From Centroberyx gerrardi (taxonomy: Eukaryota; Chordata; Actinopteri; Beryciformes; Berycidae): DNA of 64,000 nt. The notes under the pieces were generated by a model, which had not been told where the DNA came from, made no database searches, and worked only from the letters and a program-made list of their open reading frames with translations. Below, one piece after another: positions 25,501 to 40,500 of this stretch; within the stretch, counting starts at the first letter, position 1; each line of letters opens with the position of its first letter. The stretch spans positions 22,739,815 to 22,803,814 of the forward strand of contig NC_135997.1 in assembly GCF_048128805.1 (NCBI RefSeq), read 5' to 3'. The position numbers and the translations under genes are program-made.

Positions 25501-28500
25501 TGTCTGTCAGGGTCAAGCCAGCCTAAAAATCTGTATTAGCATTGTGTGAATGCTTCTTGTCTGGTTCACACAAACAAGCAGGTGTTTATCTTCTTGACCG
25601 ACCTTTGAAGATCCCTAAGACCACAATGTCAGTTTTAATGCCACAGTAAAAGGATTAGCTTTTAATGGTGAAACTGTTGTGCCTGGTAGCTCCGCTGCCC
25701 CTGTTGTTTGAGCACAAACTTTTTTCCTCATCACACTCACTATTTTATCCACAATTTTTGCAAGTAGTACTCTCAGTTGCGTCAAATGGTGACCCATGAG
25801 GACTGCGCTGGCACTCCCCGCTGCTCTTATCATAGCCAGCCTCAGCCACCACCACCCTACCTTGCCTCTGCATGCAAACAGTCCAGCTCTGCTGGAGAGA
25901 AAACTCTGATATGACCACGTTCAAAGGCCACTTCCTCCCCCTCACCTATTAATGCCTTTCAGAGAGTAGGGTGAGACCCAGTGTTGGATTAAAATGGGTC
26001 CTGAAATTATTTTACAGAAACTGGTGTTGGTGTTTTCTAGAGACTAGTGTTAAGTCATAGCCTTGTCCCATCAATGTTACACAAGTTAAATAAAATATTG
26101 TAGGCTATTTACCAAAATATTGCAATTTATTCTAAAATATTAGGTTATTTTAAAAATGGGTTAAGTGGGTTCAATTTTATTAGATTCATTTACTCAATTC
26201 CAATTGAGTAAATGAGTAAATTGAGTAAAAAAAAAAACAATAGTTCTGAATTCTGAAAATGTTTTTCCCTCTGAGAAAAAGTTGGTGCTGTCAATCAGAA
26301 AATGAAACCTGGTTTATTAACATCATAACTGGTAAGGAGTGGCTGCTTTTTGAGCACAGAGCCAAGTGTGACTTGCTAAGAAGATCAAGGCATGAACAAA
26401 ATGTTGCTATCATGGAATTAAGAGTTGTTCATTTTAAGGCTATAGTGCAGCTGGCGGTTCATCTTTTCTGGCAGCAAATTGCAAAAATAAAAGAGAAAAC
26501 TTTTTAGTGGAAGCAGAAGTAAGAATAGATAGTAAGCCTTGCTTTAAGCTGATGTTGTTAGATTGTTCGCAGCATTACACAGGAACACAAGTAAAAGCCT
26601 CTGATGTAAAGGACTGCATTTCAGATCATGCACATTTGAAATTGATTCATTGTAGCTCAGTGAAGTGTGAAATTTAAGGTGAAGGCACTCAGTTTACCTT
26701 TTCCCATTACCCACTCATGTGGGAGTGCTTAAGGGCCTGTTGTCTCTACATATCTGCTCTCATTGCTAGATTTGTCTACTCTTTGGCTTGTTTGCTCAAT
26801 TAAACGTTGGTTTTGGCACAGAGGAGAGAGGGACAGGGTGTGCCACCACCTCCTTTAAACCATTTGCTTTTCTCTCACTAATCCGGCTATAGTAATTGTT
26901 CAAGGTGGGGCTGCATGCACAGTTATGAGCAAACATCAGTCCTGTTCCCACAGCCAACATGAAATTGTGCTCTATGGCTATGTCTCAAATATGCCTGTGA
27001 ATGAATCTACTGAATTTTATAGAGAAGCATAGTTTTGGATTTTACTGCTTAGTATCAACTCAATGAAAGCAACATTTGCCTTCATGGGTATTCAATTTCA
27101 AAATGTTCTACTGCTATAAGTTGGTATACAGAAAATACCTAGTGTGTAGTGTGAGCTTTCAGACGCATACATCCCCTCGGGGAGAAATGGAGTGAGGGAG
27201 ATTGGGAGTACAACACTCTCAGCTATGGAGTTCAGGTGACATGGTGCACAGTTGTGATCTCTCATGCATGTGGAGAATGTGGTCCTGCCAGGTCCATTGA
27301 AGGAGGTTTATGGCATTCACCTTTTGAAGACTTTGGATTTCCACAGCTGTAACTTTTTTTACTTCATCTTTTGCAACTTTCTGTGGCATTCACAAACCCA
27401 TCCATGGCTATAGTGCTCCAGTCTTTCTGCTATTACTTGTATGGGGCTTGCAGTTCAGGGGCCTATACTACGAAGCAGGATTTGGGGTTAGCGAGCTAGC
27501 TTTGCGTTTAACCCTGGCTTTTCGGTCTCACGAAGGTGGTTCACTTTTAACCGGGGTAGATCACCATGGTAACTTATGCTGGACGTCTAACCTGCTCCGG
27601 AGCAGGTTCAGTTCAGGGTATCGGATCAAAACGTATGAAAGGCCCGCCTTCTGACCAATCAGCTCTCTGGAAACAGGGAGTCACCGTTCCTACAGGATCC
27701 CGATATGGACAAATATACAAATGAAAATCACAATAAAAAACTGAAACCTGTTATTTTTGAATGAGCAGACAGTAAGAAGTGCTGTTCGCAGGGCGACGTG
27801 TTTACAGACCAGTAGAATCACGTTGTCTTCCATGATAACTTACTATATCGGAGATATAGCAGGTAGGCTACTTAATTGACCATATTATTGATGGATTAAA
27901 GTTACTGTTGCATATATTAATTGCGCTGACTTTATTTAAGTTGTTTCCAACAGTGTTTGGTTCAATGTCGGCTATTCATATTCCATTACCGCAGCCCCGA
28001 AGAACATGAGGCCGACTTTATGAATAGAAAGTCTTTTTACAGCCTCAATGTGTCTACAAACTATTTTATCAATGAAAAATATGCCCACTGTGTCCTAATG
28101 ACGGGGCAGTTCCTCCAGTAATCCTCTCTAGCCTTGGAAGCAGAAACAACTTACTTTTCGCGGTTATGTTTTGTAATGCTGACAGTTATTCATTATAAGA
28201 CTTTGTTCTTCTTGAGAGAAGAACCCAATGTTAGTAGCTATCCATTTCTTTCCGATACCCATGTGTTGAAAATGTCAGCAGGAAATATTAGGGCTTATAT
28301 CGTCCTATAATTAGGTCTATTGTTTATGGCTTTTATTGTTTGATTAGCCTATTTTATTATTTTCGCCTATTTTTAGGCTATTACTTATTTTTATAGTTTT
28401 GCGCTTATATTCTATGTCCTTTTCCCCACTGAATCATATTACTTTTGCTGCACAACTATCTAATTTCCCCACGGGGATCAGTAGTTTCATCTTATTTTAT

Positions 28501-31500
28501 CCGAATTGTCTGATCTGGATCTGTCCATGTTGCAAGTGATTGGCTATTTGTTACAAACCCCGCCTCTTTCATGTGAACGCGCTCATAGCTGGATAGGTAA
28601 ATCCTGGGTTGACAGAGCCAGTTGATAACCAGCTACGTGAGACCGGTTATCAGGATCGCCAATGTTAGGTTTAGTGAAGCCGGCTAACTCAAACATACCC
28701 TGACTTTGTTGAACTTGCTTCGTAGTATAGGCCCCAGGTGGCATATTGATGCTGTGGTTTGATGTCATAGGACCATTTGTTGAATTTAGCGATGCAATTG
28801 TTGAACTTGACTCAAGATTAGATCAGAAAGGAAGGTGCAATGAAAACAAAGTTGCTTATGATGGAACAAGCTCAGGCTAGGCTATCTGGATTTAGTCTTA
28901 TCAGATTATGGGTACAATTTGTATCACAAATTGTTTTTGAGCTCCACACTGTCCATTGTGACTTTTTTAGTTAGGGTATGATGATATTGTTTTTACGTGT
29001 ACTGTTGATCATGTCATACACCCTTTTAATCACATTTTACCTGTTGACCTGTTTTTACCTGCAGAGTTGATCATGGCAGCCTCTAATCAAGAAGTCATTT
29101 AGGGTGGGGATTGGGATACCAAGCAATACAGGTCTTATTTTGTCGTATTGTGGATCTGTCACCCAATCGCCCGGCTGTGTTTTATCTATGCTGATGATGA
29201 CCGGAATGTTATCGCAGTTGAAATGTAGAGCAGGCCATAAACGGCCTCCGCCTGCATGCTTCCACATGGGAGGATGGCCCTGTCAAACAATAACCTCTGG
29301 ATCAGATTCTGGTCACCATGGCAACGCTGCTATCTCACTTATCTGATAGCTCTTGGACAGAGAGATGAGTGTCCCCGCTATCTTTCGTGCCCTTGAACGT
29401 GTGATATGGGAGTAATTCACCCTACAGAGGACATCATTAGTCACTACCACTGTACTTCCTCGAGTCTCAAATTGAATGAAGAGAAGGATGGTATTTCTAG
29501 CAGAGGAGTGAATTTAACTAACTTCTTCCTCTCCGTTACAAATGCACAGTAGCAGCTGAGAGGCACTGAATTAAAAGTTTTATAAAATGTACAGTTTTGA
29601 GTTGACATCAAGAAACTTTTCAGTTGTCACACATGCTGCTGTGGTTGGAAGTTCAGTTGCCAATGATGTTTTAGAGGTCTGTTAGTATTTATGGGCCGGT
29701 GTAATGGAATAGATATCCCCAAGTATGTTTTATTGTTTCAGATCCATGATTCTTCTGTCTCTCTCTCCAGTATTTCTTTTCTTGTCTCTTTTTTTTCTTA
29801 AGTCTTTCTTGATCACCCTACCCCCCACCTCCACCCCACACACACATACACACACACACACCCAAGTAATTAGTTCCTTCATCAGCAGCTGGTTGGGGTT
29901 GCTGAATAGCCCTGCATTTCTCTCCTGTCTGTTAAGGAGCACGCCCCAACACGTACCTCTAATACTCTCTCACTGTCTGAAGATCTGTCATAAATAGCCA
30001 GTGGCCATGTGAAACTGTCCTCCTCCAGTCAATCACTGGGACCAAGGTATAAGATCCCCTGGACAGATACCGCATACCCCCGCCCCCTCTCCAAAACCTC
30101 CTTAAAGAACAATGCTAGACCTTAATGGATTAATTTGGTGTCTGATCCCTGCATGCTGGAGAGTGAAGGCAAAAAGACGGGTGGTGGTTGTTAGATTTGT
30201 TTTTCTAGAACAAGGTTTTCCAATATCCGGGGGATGCAGGATGCAAAGATGAATCGCAAGAAGATTAAAATGGGTTCCCCAAATTTTGCTAAAGACATTT
30301 GATTTATATTATTAACTATGTTATGTTTCCAATGCCCTTCCAAGTCCAAGCATAGTAAAGTGGTCTGATTCAAACACTGTTGGGTAGTATATAAATTAGT
30401 GGCCTAAAATAATGTCAATTCTGTCAGATTAGCCTACACAGTATCCAAGGAAGTATGTTGTAAATGTAAAATCACTCCTCCAGAAGATAATTTAGCACAT
30501 TCTGGGAGGTACTATACTCAAATCAACAAGAAGGTCACTGGGTCTCTGTGACAGAACGACTCAGGAAGCAGTTTTGTGAAGGTTGATATTGAGGTGATGG
30601 CTGCTGTTGACAGTTAAACGCCACCAGCAGGTTTACACAACAACGGTAATGGGGCCCAATAAATGTGCAAGTTATGAATAAACACAGGTGGGTATGTGGG
30701 AGCCACTGGTACTGGGGTTGAGCTAATTTAGCCAACAGTGTTTACGGAAAGTGGAGACGGACAGGTTTGTCTCGAACGGGTTGTTTTTCCTCTTGTCTGT
30801 GTCTGGTGGTCTCACTAAGTGAAAACCTTGATCCAGGTGATTAGTGCTGTGATCATCCCCCTCTCTCTTGTCCGCTCCTTCACTCACTAGGCAAACACAA
30901 AAACCTGTCAGACGAGACTCGTTCCTAATGGGAAACACACACAGAGACGGTCAAATGTCAAACGTGACACCCTCGTCACCCGTTTTGAGTCCACTGTGTA
31001 AACCCTCACTTTTCACACTGTGGATGGTGTTTTGCACAACAGATATTTGACCCAGATCTTTTATAAAGACAGATAATGTGTGCCAATTTTCTCCCCAAAG
31101 ATATTTTGACATTTGATGTATTTAATATGCAAAGTCCTGCTTTCACATGATTTGTTTTGTTTTAGTTCTCTGCCTGCTAAGTTGTTCTGATCACATCCAT
31201 GTTTCCTTTTTGCTCCTCTGTGGTTCTTTGTGCAGTTCCAACAATCAGTGTCATCAGAAGTGAAAGCCCTTGACAGGAACTCCTACACACTTTGTGTCAA
31301 CGGTCCCCTGGTCATTCGACAGGCCCTCCACCCCGAGGCCTCCAAAAAGGTACTGGTTCCCCACTAAGTTTTCTGTGTCCTGCAGAAACCCTGTATGCCC
31401 AAAAAGTCACATTTTTAGGAATTGAGAGACGCTGTTCCATTGATTCCCATGAAATTTTGACATTTTGCAGTGCGTTTTCAATTGTTTGGCTTGTTCCCAA

Positions 31501-34500
31501 ACATTGTTTTAAATGGGAGAAAATGTCGTCAAATTAGTTGAAAGAAAAACAGTTTAGGTAGGTTTTTACAGATGCAAAGTGCATGCTTCCATGTTTGACC
31601 TGTTAGCCACATGTATTTCTGCCAAGCGTGGCTCCACTATTTGCTTTTGCGTATTGCTGAGCAGTAACATGTCGTAATCTGCACCGGAATGTCAGCTATC
31701 CACACTGAATCATACAGACAGACATGGCTTCCTCTGTTCACGGCTCTGGGTAGAAGGGAAAGGCCTTTCTGCTTGTCTTGCCTACAAAAACTGTAGTATG
31801 TGAGAAGCCACAAGAAAAACATTAAACTAGCTCATGAACCATTCTAGAAATTTGCCAGCATTAAAATGTTCTAAGCTACGAAGATATGATTTTTTTTTTC
31901 TCAGATGTAGGCACGGAGACCCTTTTCATTTGTAATAAATTACTGGATTCCCACCTTTTCCTGCTTTTTATGTTTCTGATCACATCCCTGAAACTACTTC
32001 TCAAAATGCCTGCTACATAGTTGTCTGTTTGCTGTTTCTTCTGACTATTAGTCTGCTCACCTCCTGGTGTATGAGCTACTGCCTCACTGATTCCCTTGTT
32101 TCTTGTCTCTCCTCTTTAGAACCTTGTCCTCCCCGAATGTTTCTTCTCATTTGTGGACGTGAGGAAGGAGTTTCACAAATGCTGCCCCAATGCCGGCCCT
32201 GTGCAGAAGCTTGCACTGTCCTCCATGTTAGAATGTATCCTTCTGTGCTGACATGTAGTTCCTATGTCATTCATTAGAATTACCATATTTGTCCCATTCA
32301 TATGTAATAAATAACCTTTTTTTTAAGTGTAGACTTTAAAGTCACAATGAAATGAAAAATTACTTTTTCATCTTGTTAGCTATTTTTCTATGTCATAATA
32401 TGCTTCCTGGAAAACGGTGAATCTTGAGTGGTTACTTCATGTCGTACCGGGAGGCGTACATAAAAATCCCAACCAATAAAACCATCACAGATTTTTGAAC
32501 AATTCCATCCCTCTGCTCTTCCCATCAATTAAAACTGTCTTTCTCTCTCTAACTGATATCCCATTGGTTTACACTTTGGAAAGATCCCTCCCTGCGTTAT
32601 GTCCTGCCCCAGTATCCTGTTTCAACAGGACATGTATCAAATTACAGAAAAAAAGGTGCTGTCAAAATGCGGTTTCATTGTGACTTTAAGGAAAATGCAA
32701 GGGGAAACTTACTCACACCCTGTTTTTGTTAAAACTGAACTAACCTTGCATTGTTTTTCAGAATTTGTTAGAACTTTATTCATCCTCTTGCCAATTCATA
32801 AAGGCAATTCAGTCATGTAAAAAGACATACACACATAATCAATGGACAGAATCAGGACACATCAACAAGTAGTACAAAGTGCAAAAACAATAGACGGCTA
32901 CCAATGGAAAAATTCTTTAACTGCTTGTGTGCAGATGTTGGTCTTCCTCCCATATCAGAGCAGGTGATAGGGGTGACAGAGGTGAGGAGCATGGTGCAGC
33001 TGACGCTCCACATCCTGGCTGAGCCCTACAGTAAGTATCGGCCAGACCTGGGTCAAAAAGTGAACTGAATCCCTAGCAGATCCTGGGGTGCTTTTCTGTA
33101 GCTGACCCTGCACTCTGACAACCCTGTGGAGAGGGTGAAAGCAAGAGAATTTCCTTAGGGAGATCAGTGAAGTTACTATTATTAAATGATTCTGTTTGTC
33201 TTTAGCTACTTTGACTACCAGATGGTTGGGATTTACCGTATCAGCACTATGCCTGCAAAACTGATTAATCACCCCTTTGTCCTGCGTGGGTCTTGCGTGG
33301 GTGTATTTTTATGGAAAACTTAAGGAAACAGCTCTTGGCACTGGAGCAAAACCCCAAACGTATAGAAAGCACACTGGTACCTGGAAGCTACAGTAGCTAC
33401 AGAAAATTCAATATCTTTGTTTTCTCTGGGTTTTTTCAGTGCACACAGGTCTTGAATATCTGTGTTTAATAGCAGCAAAACCTTTTATTGTGTACATTCA
33501 CCATTAGATGTTTCACTGGGATATACTGTAGATAGATTGTGTCCATGTAAGATGACTCCACTGATGTTGCAGAGCAAGTAAATCAAACTGAATCAAAATG
33601 AATCAGGTATTTTCCATCTGACTGTGGCAGTCCCTTTTGGCTTACCCCCTCATTAACTGCCTAGCCCATCTTTCTTTTTGGGTGTGATAACTAATAGGAA
33701 TGCAGAGTGCTGAAAACACAGGCTGCTTGGCTGGGCTAACCTGTTTAGTGCAGACAGACAGGAGACAACATTGTTTTGAATCTGAGAACCAAACAACACA
33801 CATTATATAATCAGCTTCCTACTTATCATTTGTGTATAATTTTAATATTTTCTTGTTTTTTTTTTTTAGATCACAAATTCTCCTGCTTTGAAACAGTGAA
33901 GTACAAGTTTGAATCTGGCACATGGTATGTATGGACTTCAGCTGTTCTCCCCTGTATAGGAACTTATCTTATTCTATCGTTGTGCACTGTCCTGCCACAC
34001 CTATTAGGCAGGACTGTTGTTTAGTGTTCTTGCTCATGCCTGACTGACAATCCCCTCCATGTTCAGACCTCAGGCTCTTAGCATTGATTACAGCAACAAG
34101 GAAACCACAAGTGTGTAATTAAAGCTGTCCAACTTTGCCATCAAGCGCTTACCTGGCTATCTAGTAGCAGAGCACCAAATCCTGCCGTTCTCAGACAGCC
34201 AATAGCCTATAACCCTGACAACCCCTGACATTTAATCGCGGTGGGGGTGTTACTGTGTTAAGCACTTACTGTGAGTGGCCTCTGTGCCTGAGCTCGGTGG
34301 ACAATTTGTTCAAAGTTAACAAGAGGGATGGTGTTGGGAAGGTAAATTCATCATTATTTTCTCTAGAAGCTATAGACAGGAGGGAGATGCATTTAATAAT
34401 TTGTGCCAACAAGGAAAATTCATTCCCATTCACACACAGTTCAGATTTCTCCCAGCTTATGCTAACCCTTGTTTGTTCTCTCCCCATGGTGTGCTGTGCA

Positions 34501-37500
34501 GCAGTAAGACGGAGCCAGTAGACAGTGAGACAGTGATCAGAGCGCGGGGCCTCCCATGGCAGTCCTCAGACCAGGACATTGCTCGCTTCTTTAAAGGCCT
34601 CAACATTGCCAAGTATGTTGGACCTTAACGGCAACTTCCAGTAGCCTCATTACCCCATTCAACTTTCTGAACTTCTGTTACAACAGTCCAAGTGATTTGT
34701 GTGACTGTCTCTCATCTGGAAAAAATGTGGATGTTTTTAAATTATTTTCACTAGGTTTTGGTACACTATAAGCAAAACACTGATGGTCAGATATCCCCTG
34801 TTTCCCATTGGCTGCAACTGTTTGCAAGACAATCATCATCAGTGTCCAAACTATGAAAATATAGTGACATTCTACAGGTTCTTCTTAACCTGTAGAATGT
34901 CACTATATTTTCATATTCTACAGGTTAAGAAGAACCTGTAGAATGTCACGGTATTTTCATAGTTTGGACACTTACTAAGCGAGAATGTACAGTGTGTTGT
35001 CACTAGCATTTACAGTCATTTTCAGTCACTCTGAGCTCAATAATTGATGAAATTTAAAAAACGTATAATAGAATTGTTTGCCCATGTCTGACAATGCAGT
35101 ATTGCAATTTTGGTTTACTTTGATCAAAAGTTGTGGGAGGAATTCGACTTAATTCGTTTTACAGTTTATGAAAAACAAAAAGGTGATGAACTTCATAATT
35201 TCCACACAAAAGGTTCCCATTGCACAGGCCTACATCCTCTGAAAATTGTACTCCTGTAGCATATAAGGCTGATTTTTAATTAATTTCCAAAGTTTTAAAC
35301 TTTGGATGGTTGCTATTGCGCCACCATCAGAAAGAATAGCCCTGTATTACAGTATGTGTCTAGTTTTAGTCAGAACAAATGAAGACAGAAAGATATAAAG
35401 AACAAATAATAGGCTGCCTGGCTGCCTAATGAGGTTCAGGTGTGCAGCATCTGAATCAGGGTGGGGATTTGTAACTGGGCCTCTTTCAATTGGCAGGAAA
35501 CACTTGGTACTCCCACTTTTGCTCTTGAAACCAGTGATGTGCTTGCAGAGTCTGTTTGAAATTCTCATTGTTTGACACTCTTTTGCAGCTGGGTCTGATG
35601 GGACTTGCTAGGATCAGGACCCAAATGGTTAGAACTTGGGATCAAAGGCACTAGTCATTCATTTGACATGGTAGCCCAGCTGATGAGTCAACTCCTGTCA
35701 ACAAAATGTCAGTCAGGAAAATTTGTTTGAGGAGAAATTGACTGACATGATTAGGCTCTGGCCAACCTTACTTGACCCAGCTCTGATAACCATGCTGTCA
35801 GGAGTATCTTGTTGAAGTAGAGCTGTGACTTCTCCAGCGGACTCTGTGTGTTCATGTGCACGCCTGCATGTGTGTGTGTGTGTGTATCTAGGGGTGGTGT
35901 GGCCCTATGTCTGAACGCCCAGGGCAGGAGGAACGGCGAGGCCCTAGTTCGCTTCATCAACCCAGAGCACAGAGACCTGGCCCTGGAGCGCCACAAGCAC
36001 CACATGGGCAGCCGCTACATCGAGGTTAATTTCCTGACATTTTACTTCTTTCACTCATACTGTAATTGTGAATTGTGTTCCACAGATTCAAAGTTAATTT
36101 GAAATTTGCCCTTAGCTGAATGCCAGTCCCTTTATCAAGTCCTTAGCCAATCAATTTGAGTGTGTAAAATGCCTTCAGTCAAATTGAATGGCCATAAAGG
36201 CATCTTGGGGTCATGCTGCTGCAAAAGGTGATGTTGTAATACCTTTTTCAATTAGGCTTTTAATGAATTCCCTGGTTAAAGGCTCAATATCAGTTTAACA
36301 AAATCAGTTTAACACCACCTGTGGCACCAAGATCGCCCCACTACTGATTTTGTTTGTTTACTACTATCTTTATTTTGTTTACTGGATTAAAGCTCTGTCG
36401 TTTTTGACTTTCAACTTGAGTGCAGTATATATGACATGTTGCCCCTGCATGGTTTTGAGTTGCTGGTAATTGCTATAGATGGTTTTCCTTTCGTCCTCTC
36501 AGGTCTACAAGGCCACGGGGGAGGAATTCCTCAAGATCGCTGGAGGTCAGATTTCAGATGTGTTTTTTTTTTTTCTCCTTTTCCCTCTCTTCTCATCTCT
36601 CTTCCTATGAAGACTCATGTTGAAAGGCTTTCTGTCAGTGTGTGCAAGCTTTCCATTTCATGGCTTTACTGCATCTTTGAGGAAAAACTAGACCCCCTTC
36701 ACCCTCCCACATCCGTAAAAGAGCAGCTCTTCAGTGACTGTAAAGAAGGACTCTCTCCCTCACTCGCTCTCTTGCTCTCTGTCTCTCCTCTTACCTGTGT
36801 CTTTGCCTCATCCCATCGACTCCGGCAGCTTATCTTGGGCTAATGAAAGACGCTTTGTGAGTAGCACCCCCGCTCCCCCCATCCCTTCCTCACCTCCCCG
36901 TCTCCTGCCCAACCCTCAGAGGCCAGTTGGAGAGAAACTTTACTCTTGGCTAACAGCAGCTCACCTGTTCACTCCGGCCCCGAGCCCCACTCCCGGGAGG
37001 GAGAGTGGGCCGTCGGCCGGTGTAAAGACCAGCTCAGAGCCCGTACAAAGGGGGTGTGAAGAGACAAAGGCAGGGCCCAGGGCCTCTGGACCGTGGAGCA
37101 GCAGGCAGCAGTAACACAGAACAGAGATACGAGAGAGGCAGGAGACAGAGACACGGTGTCAGTTGTAGCAGATAACTGACAGTGGACTGTGGACTTTACT
37201 CAGATGAGTTGAGATCAATACAGATAGACAACACGTCAGCAAATAGTTCAGGCAGATGAGACAGAGCTGCATTTATCAAGGGAAATTAAGGCAGTTCACA
37301 GTAAACATTAATAATATGTACTGTAAAACATTCAGTTCAACTGTCAATTACAATGCTGTTTCTTTCAAATAAATTTGATATGCATGTTGTTTGATTCGAA
37401 TAAGTTGTGTTTGAGTAGCTTGTAGCATTCCAGTTATACAAATGGTGATAAATGAGGCCCATTGGCCCGTGTCTCCTGTCTGGTGTAGATATTGGGACAT

Positions 37501-40500
37501 GACTGCAGTCAGCCATGTTCATAGCTTTACTCAGTTGAGATCCATTCTAGCTAGTAAGTAAAAATGTGCTCTGCCCTGAGCAGGAAGTTACAAACCATGG
37601 GCTATAGTGAAATTTATATCTATAATTTAGTCTATTTCCATGATCATAAGATGACAAGTAATCACATCTTGGGATAGTTCATGAAAATGAGAAACAGACA
37701 GCAGACAATTTTTGTTGTATTTATTCAACACTTTTCTACAGTTTGGCAATGCAGAGATGACAGAACTAGGGCCAAAGGAAAAGTTCATGACATAATCAAA
37801 GTCACTATTGTTTACTTGAAACCTTTGCCTAACTGACAAAATCAACAAGATACAAAAAATGCACAAATTTTGTTTCTAGGACAGAATGAGTGACAATGGG
37901 AAAGAGTAAGCCTCGTTTGGCCCAGCAGTGGAAGGTCTTTGATCAGCGGGTCTTTGATCATAATTGTGTTCTGACACCAGGCACGTCCAATGAGGTGGCC
38001 CAGTTCCTGTCCAAAGAGAACCAGGTGATTATCCGTATGCGGGGGCTGCCATTCACCGCCACGCCCCAGGACGTGCTGGCCTTCCTGGGTCCTGAGAGCC
38101 CCGTCACAGACGCCACTGAGGGCCTGCTCTTTGTCAAGTATCCTGACGGACGGCCCACCGGCGACGCCTTTGTGCTCTTCTCTTGTGAAGAGTATGCCCA
38201 GAATGCCCTGAAGAAGCACAAGCAGATCCTGGGGAAGCGATATATTGAGCTGTTCCGGAGTACTGCTGCTGAGGTGCAACAGGTAAATGCTTGTAGACAT
38301 ATGGGCTAAACGTGGGCTCTACTAGCCGTAAACATCCCCATTGTAACATGAAAAAACAAATCACATTAACCAGGATGTCATAGAACACTGTTGTGCAGAC
38401 AAGCTCTGCAGGCTGCAAAACTGTCACTTTATATATTTAGATATCAATAGAAGTAGAAAAAAATGTACATTAAATGTGCATTATTACTAAATATCTATAT
38501 AGATTATGTATGGTGTGGGTTTTATCTAATCACAATTGGGGGGGTTGTATCCCTATGAAATGTGTGAAATGTTTCAGGTGAACATTAAGATTGGTAAGGG
38601 GAGGAGGGGAAACCAAACTCTTTTAGATGGAAAGATGGATACATACATGCATAATTTATCCCCTGGAAGGAATTTGAGTGCTGTCAGCCACATAATAAAT
38701 GAAAGCATATTAAAGATCCATGCTTTTCATTTGGTTGCAATCAAGGCTCTTGAGAAAGACTCCTTGTAATTATTGAACAGTCAAGAAAGTCCCTTCCTAT
38801 CTCTGACATCCATCAGTTGGGCTGAGGCCCGCAGCAGCGGCTTCACATGAGAGAGGTTGCACAAGAACTGATGTCATGACAGTGTAGAAAAGTGAACAAA
38901 CACAGGAATGAAAGCGTGTGACAAATTAGTCTGGGGTTCCAATAACTCAGATGATGGTGGGTGGTTGCAACACTGGAAGTAACCCTCATACTATTGCACA
39001 ATTTATTTCAATTTTTATGACCTTGAGAAGTCAATGTCAACATTTTGACCTCTGCCTCAGTACTTGGCTGTGGAAAGTTAATGACAAGTGTACAGAATTA
39101 CCTTTTTTTTTTTTTTTTTATTCCAATATGTTTTTCCATGGAAAAATCTTGTATTTATCTGTGCAACTGATGATATCAAGCACATGTAGAAAATATTCTG
39201 TGAGTCCACCCATTGACAATGCATTGTCAAAGGTCATTTGGGGTCAAATGAACCTTTCTATCCTAAATTCTTGAGAAAGTTGACTTTTAAGAGATACAAG
39301 GTATCCACAGGACATTAAAAATAATGTGTGTGATTTATCAGTGCGCCTTTCTCTTTCCTGTTTGCCAGGTCTTGAACCGCTACATGTCCACCCCTCTGAT
39401 CTCCACGCTGCCCCCTCCACCCATTGTGCCTGTCCCGGTCCTCGCCACGCCTCCCTTCCTTCCAACAGCCAACAGCACACGGGACTGTGTCCGCCTGCGG
39501 GGCCTGCCCTACACCGCTGCCATCGAAGACATCCTGGAGTTCATGGGAGAGCACACCATCGACATCAAACCCCACGGAGTCCACATGGTCCTCAACCAGC
39601 AGGTCAGACTGAGGAGTCGTGGCGGCTCAGTGGGCTTAGGCACTTAACGTGTACTTGTTAAGCTGTGGGTTTGAATCAAGCTCACAACCTATATCAAATA
39701 TCATCCCCACTCAGAAAAGTATTTGAAGCACATCTACATTATTTTGATTGTGTAAATACAGCAAAAAATAGAAGGCACTCGGCAGAGCGCAAACTTTTAT
39801 GTTTGTTTGTTGACAAACAACAAACAAACATAAAGCGTTATGGAGGCTGCAGCTTTGCAAGTCTGAGAATTGTTCAGCATTGGTGGAAGTTTGCGCTCTG
39901 CCGAGTGCCAGTTTGTTTTTCTGCCAGAATAGCATGTAAATGCAATGCTGTTCAGCAGCTTATTTGGAAGTCCTGGATGTCGGACTTGTCTTCCAGCACA
40001 TGAACGCAGCATAATAGTTATGACTAAAAAACAAGAAAACGTGTAATGGGGGAATCCCAGATTTGGATCACCATCAAAATCTAATCAACCGATCCTTGGG
40101 CCAATGGCTAGGCTAGCTGTCCACCAAAATTCAGCCACATCTGTTTGTAACTTTTTGAGATATCTTGCCAACAAACAGACGGGTGAAAATGTAACCTCCT
40201 TCCAACTTTGTTGGCTGAGGTAACCAGCGGTCAGTTTTCCATCAAGTAACTCAAAAGCTGTGGTTTGCACTTGGCGAAGCACCTTCAAATGATGGTTTAT
40301 AAGGGTTTCTGGATATCTCTCTCTCCCTCTCATTTAATGCAAATATACTTTACAGTACTGACATTGTACACTATTCATATGTATGCCCTATCATGATATG
40401 TTATATTATTATTATAGCACTATTTGTACTTTGTCCTGTAACTGATAGCTGGCTGCTCGTATATTCAAGGGTTTTTATGCAAAACAAACTTCTAATGTAA

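Noticed and set aside
36436-36843. 135-codon frame overlapping esrp2 exon 9
   Set aside because: It is out of frame with the exon and runs through the donor into a pyrimidine-rich intron; chance open frame.
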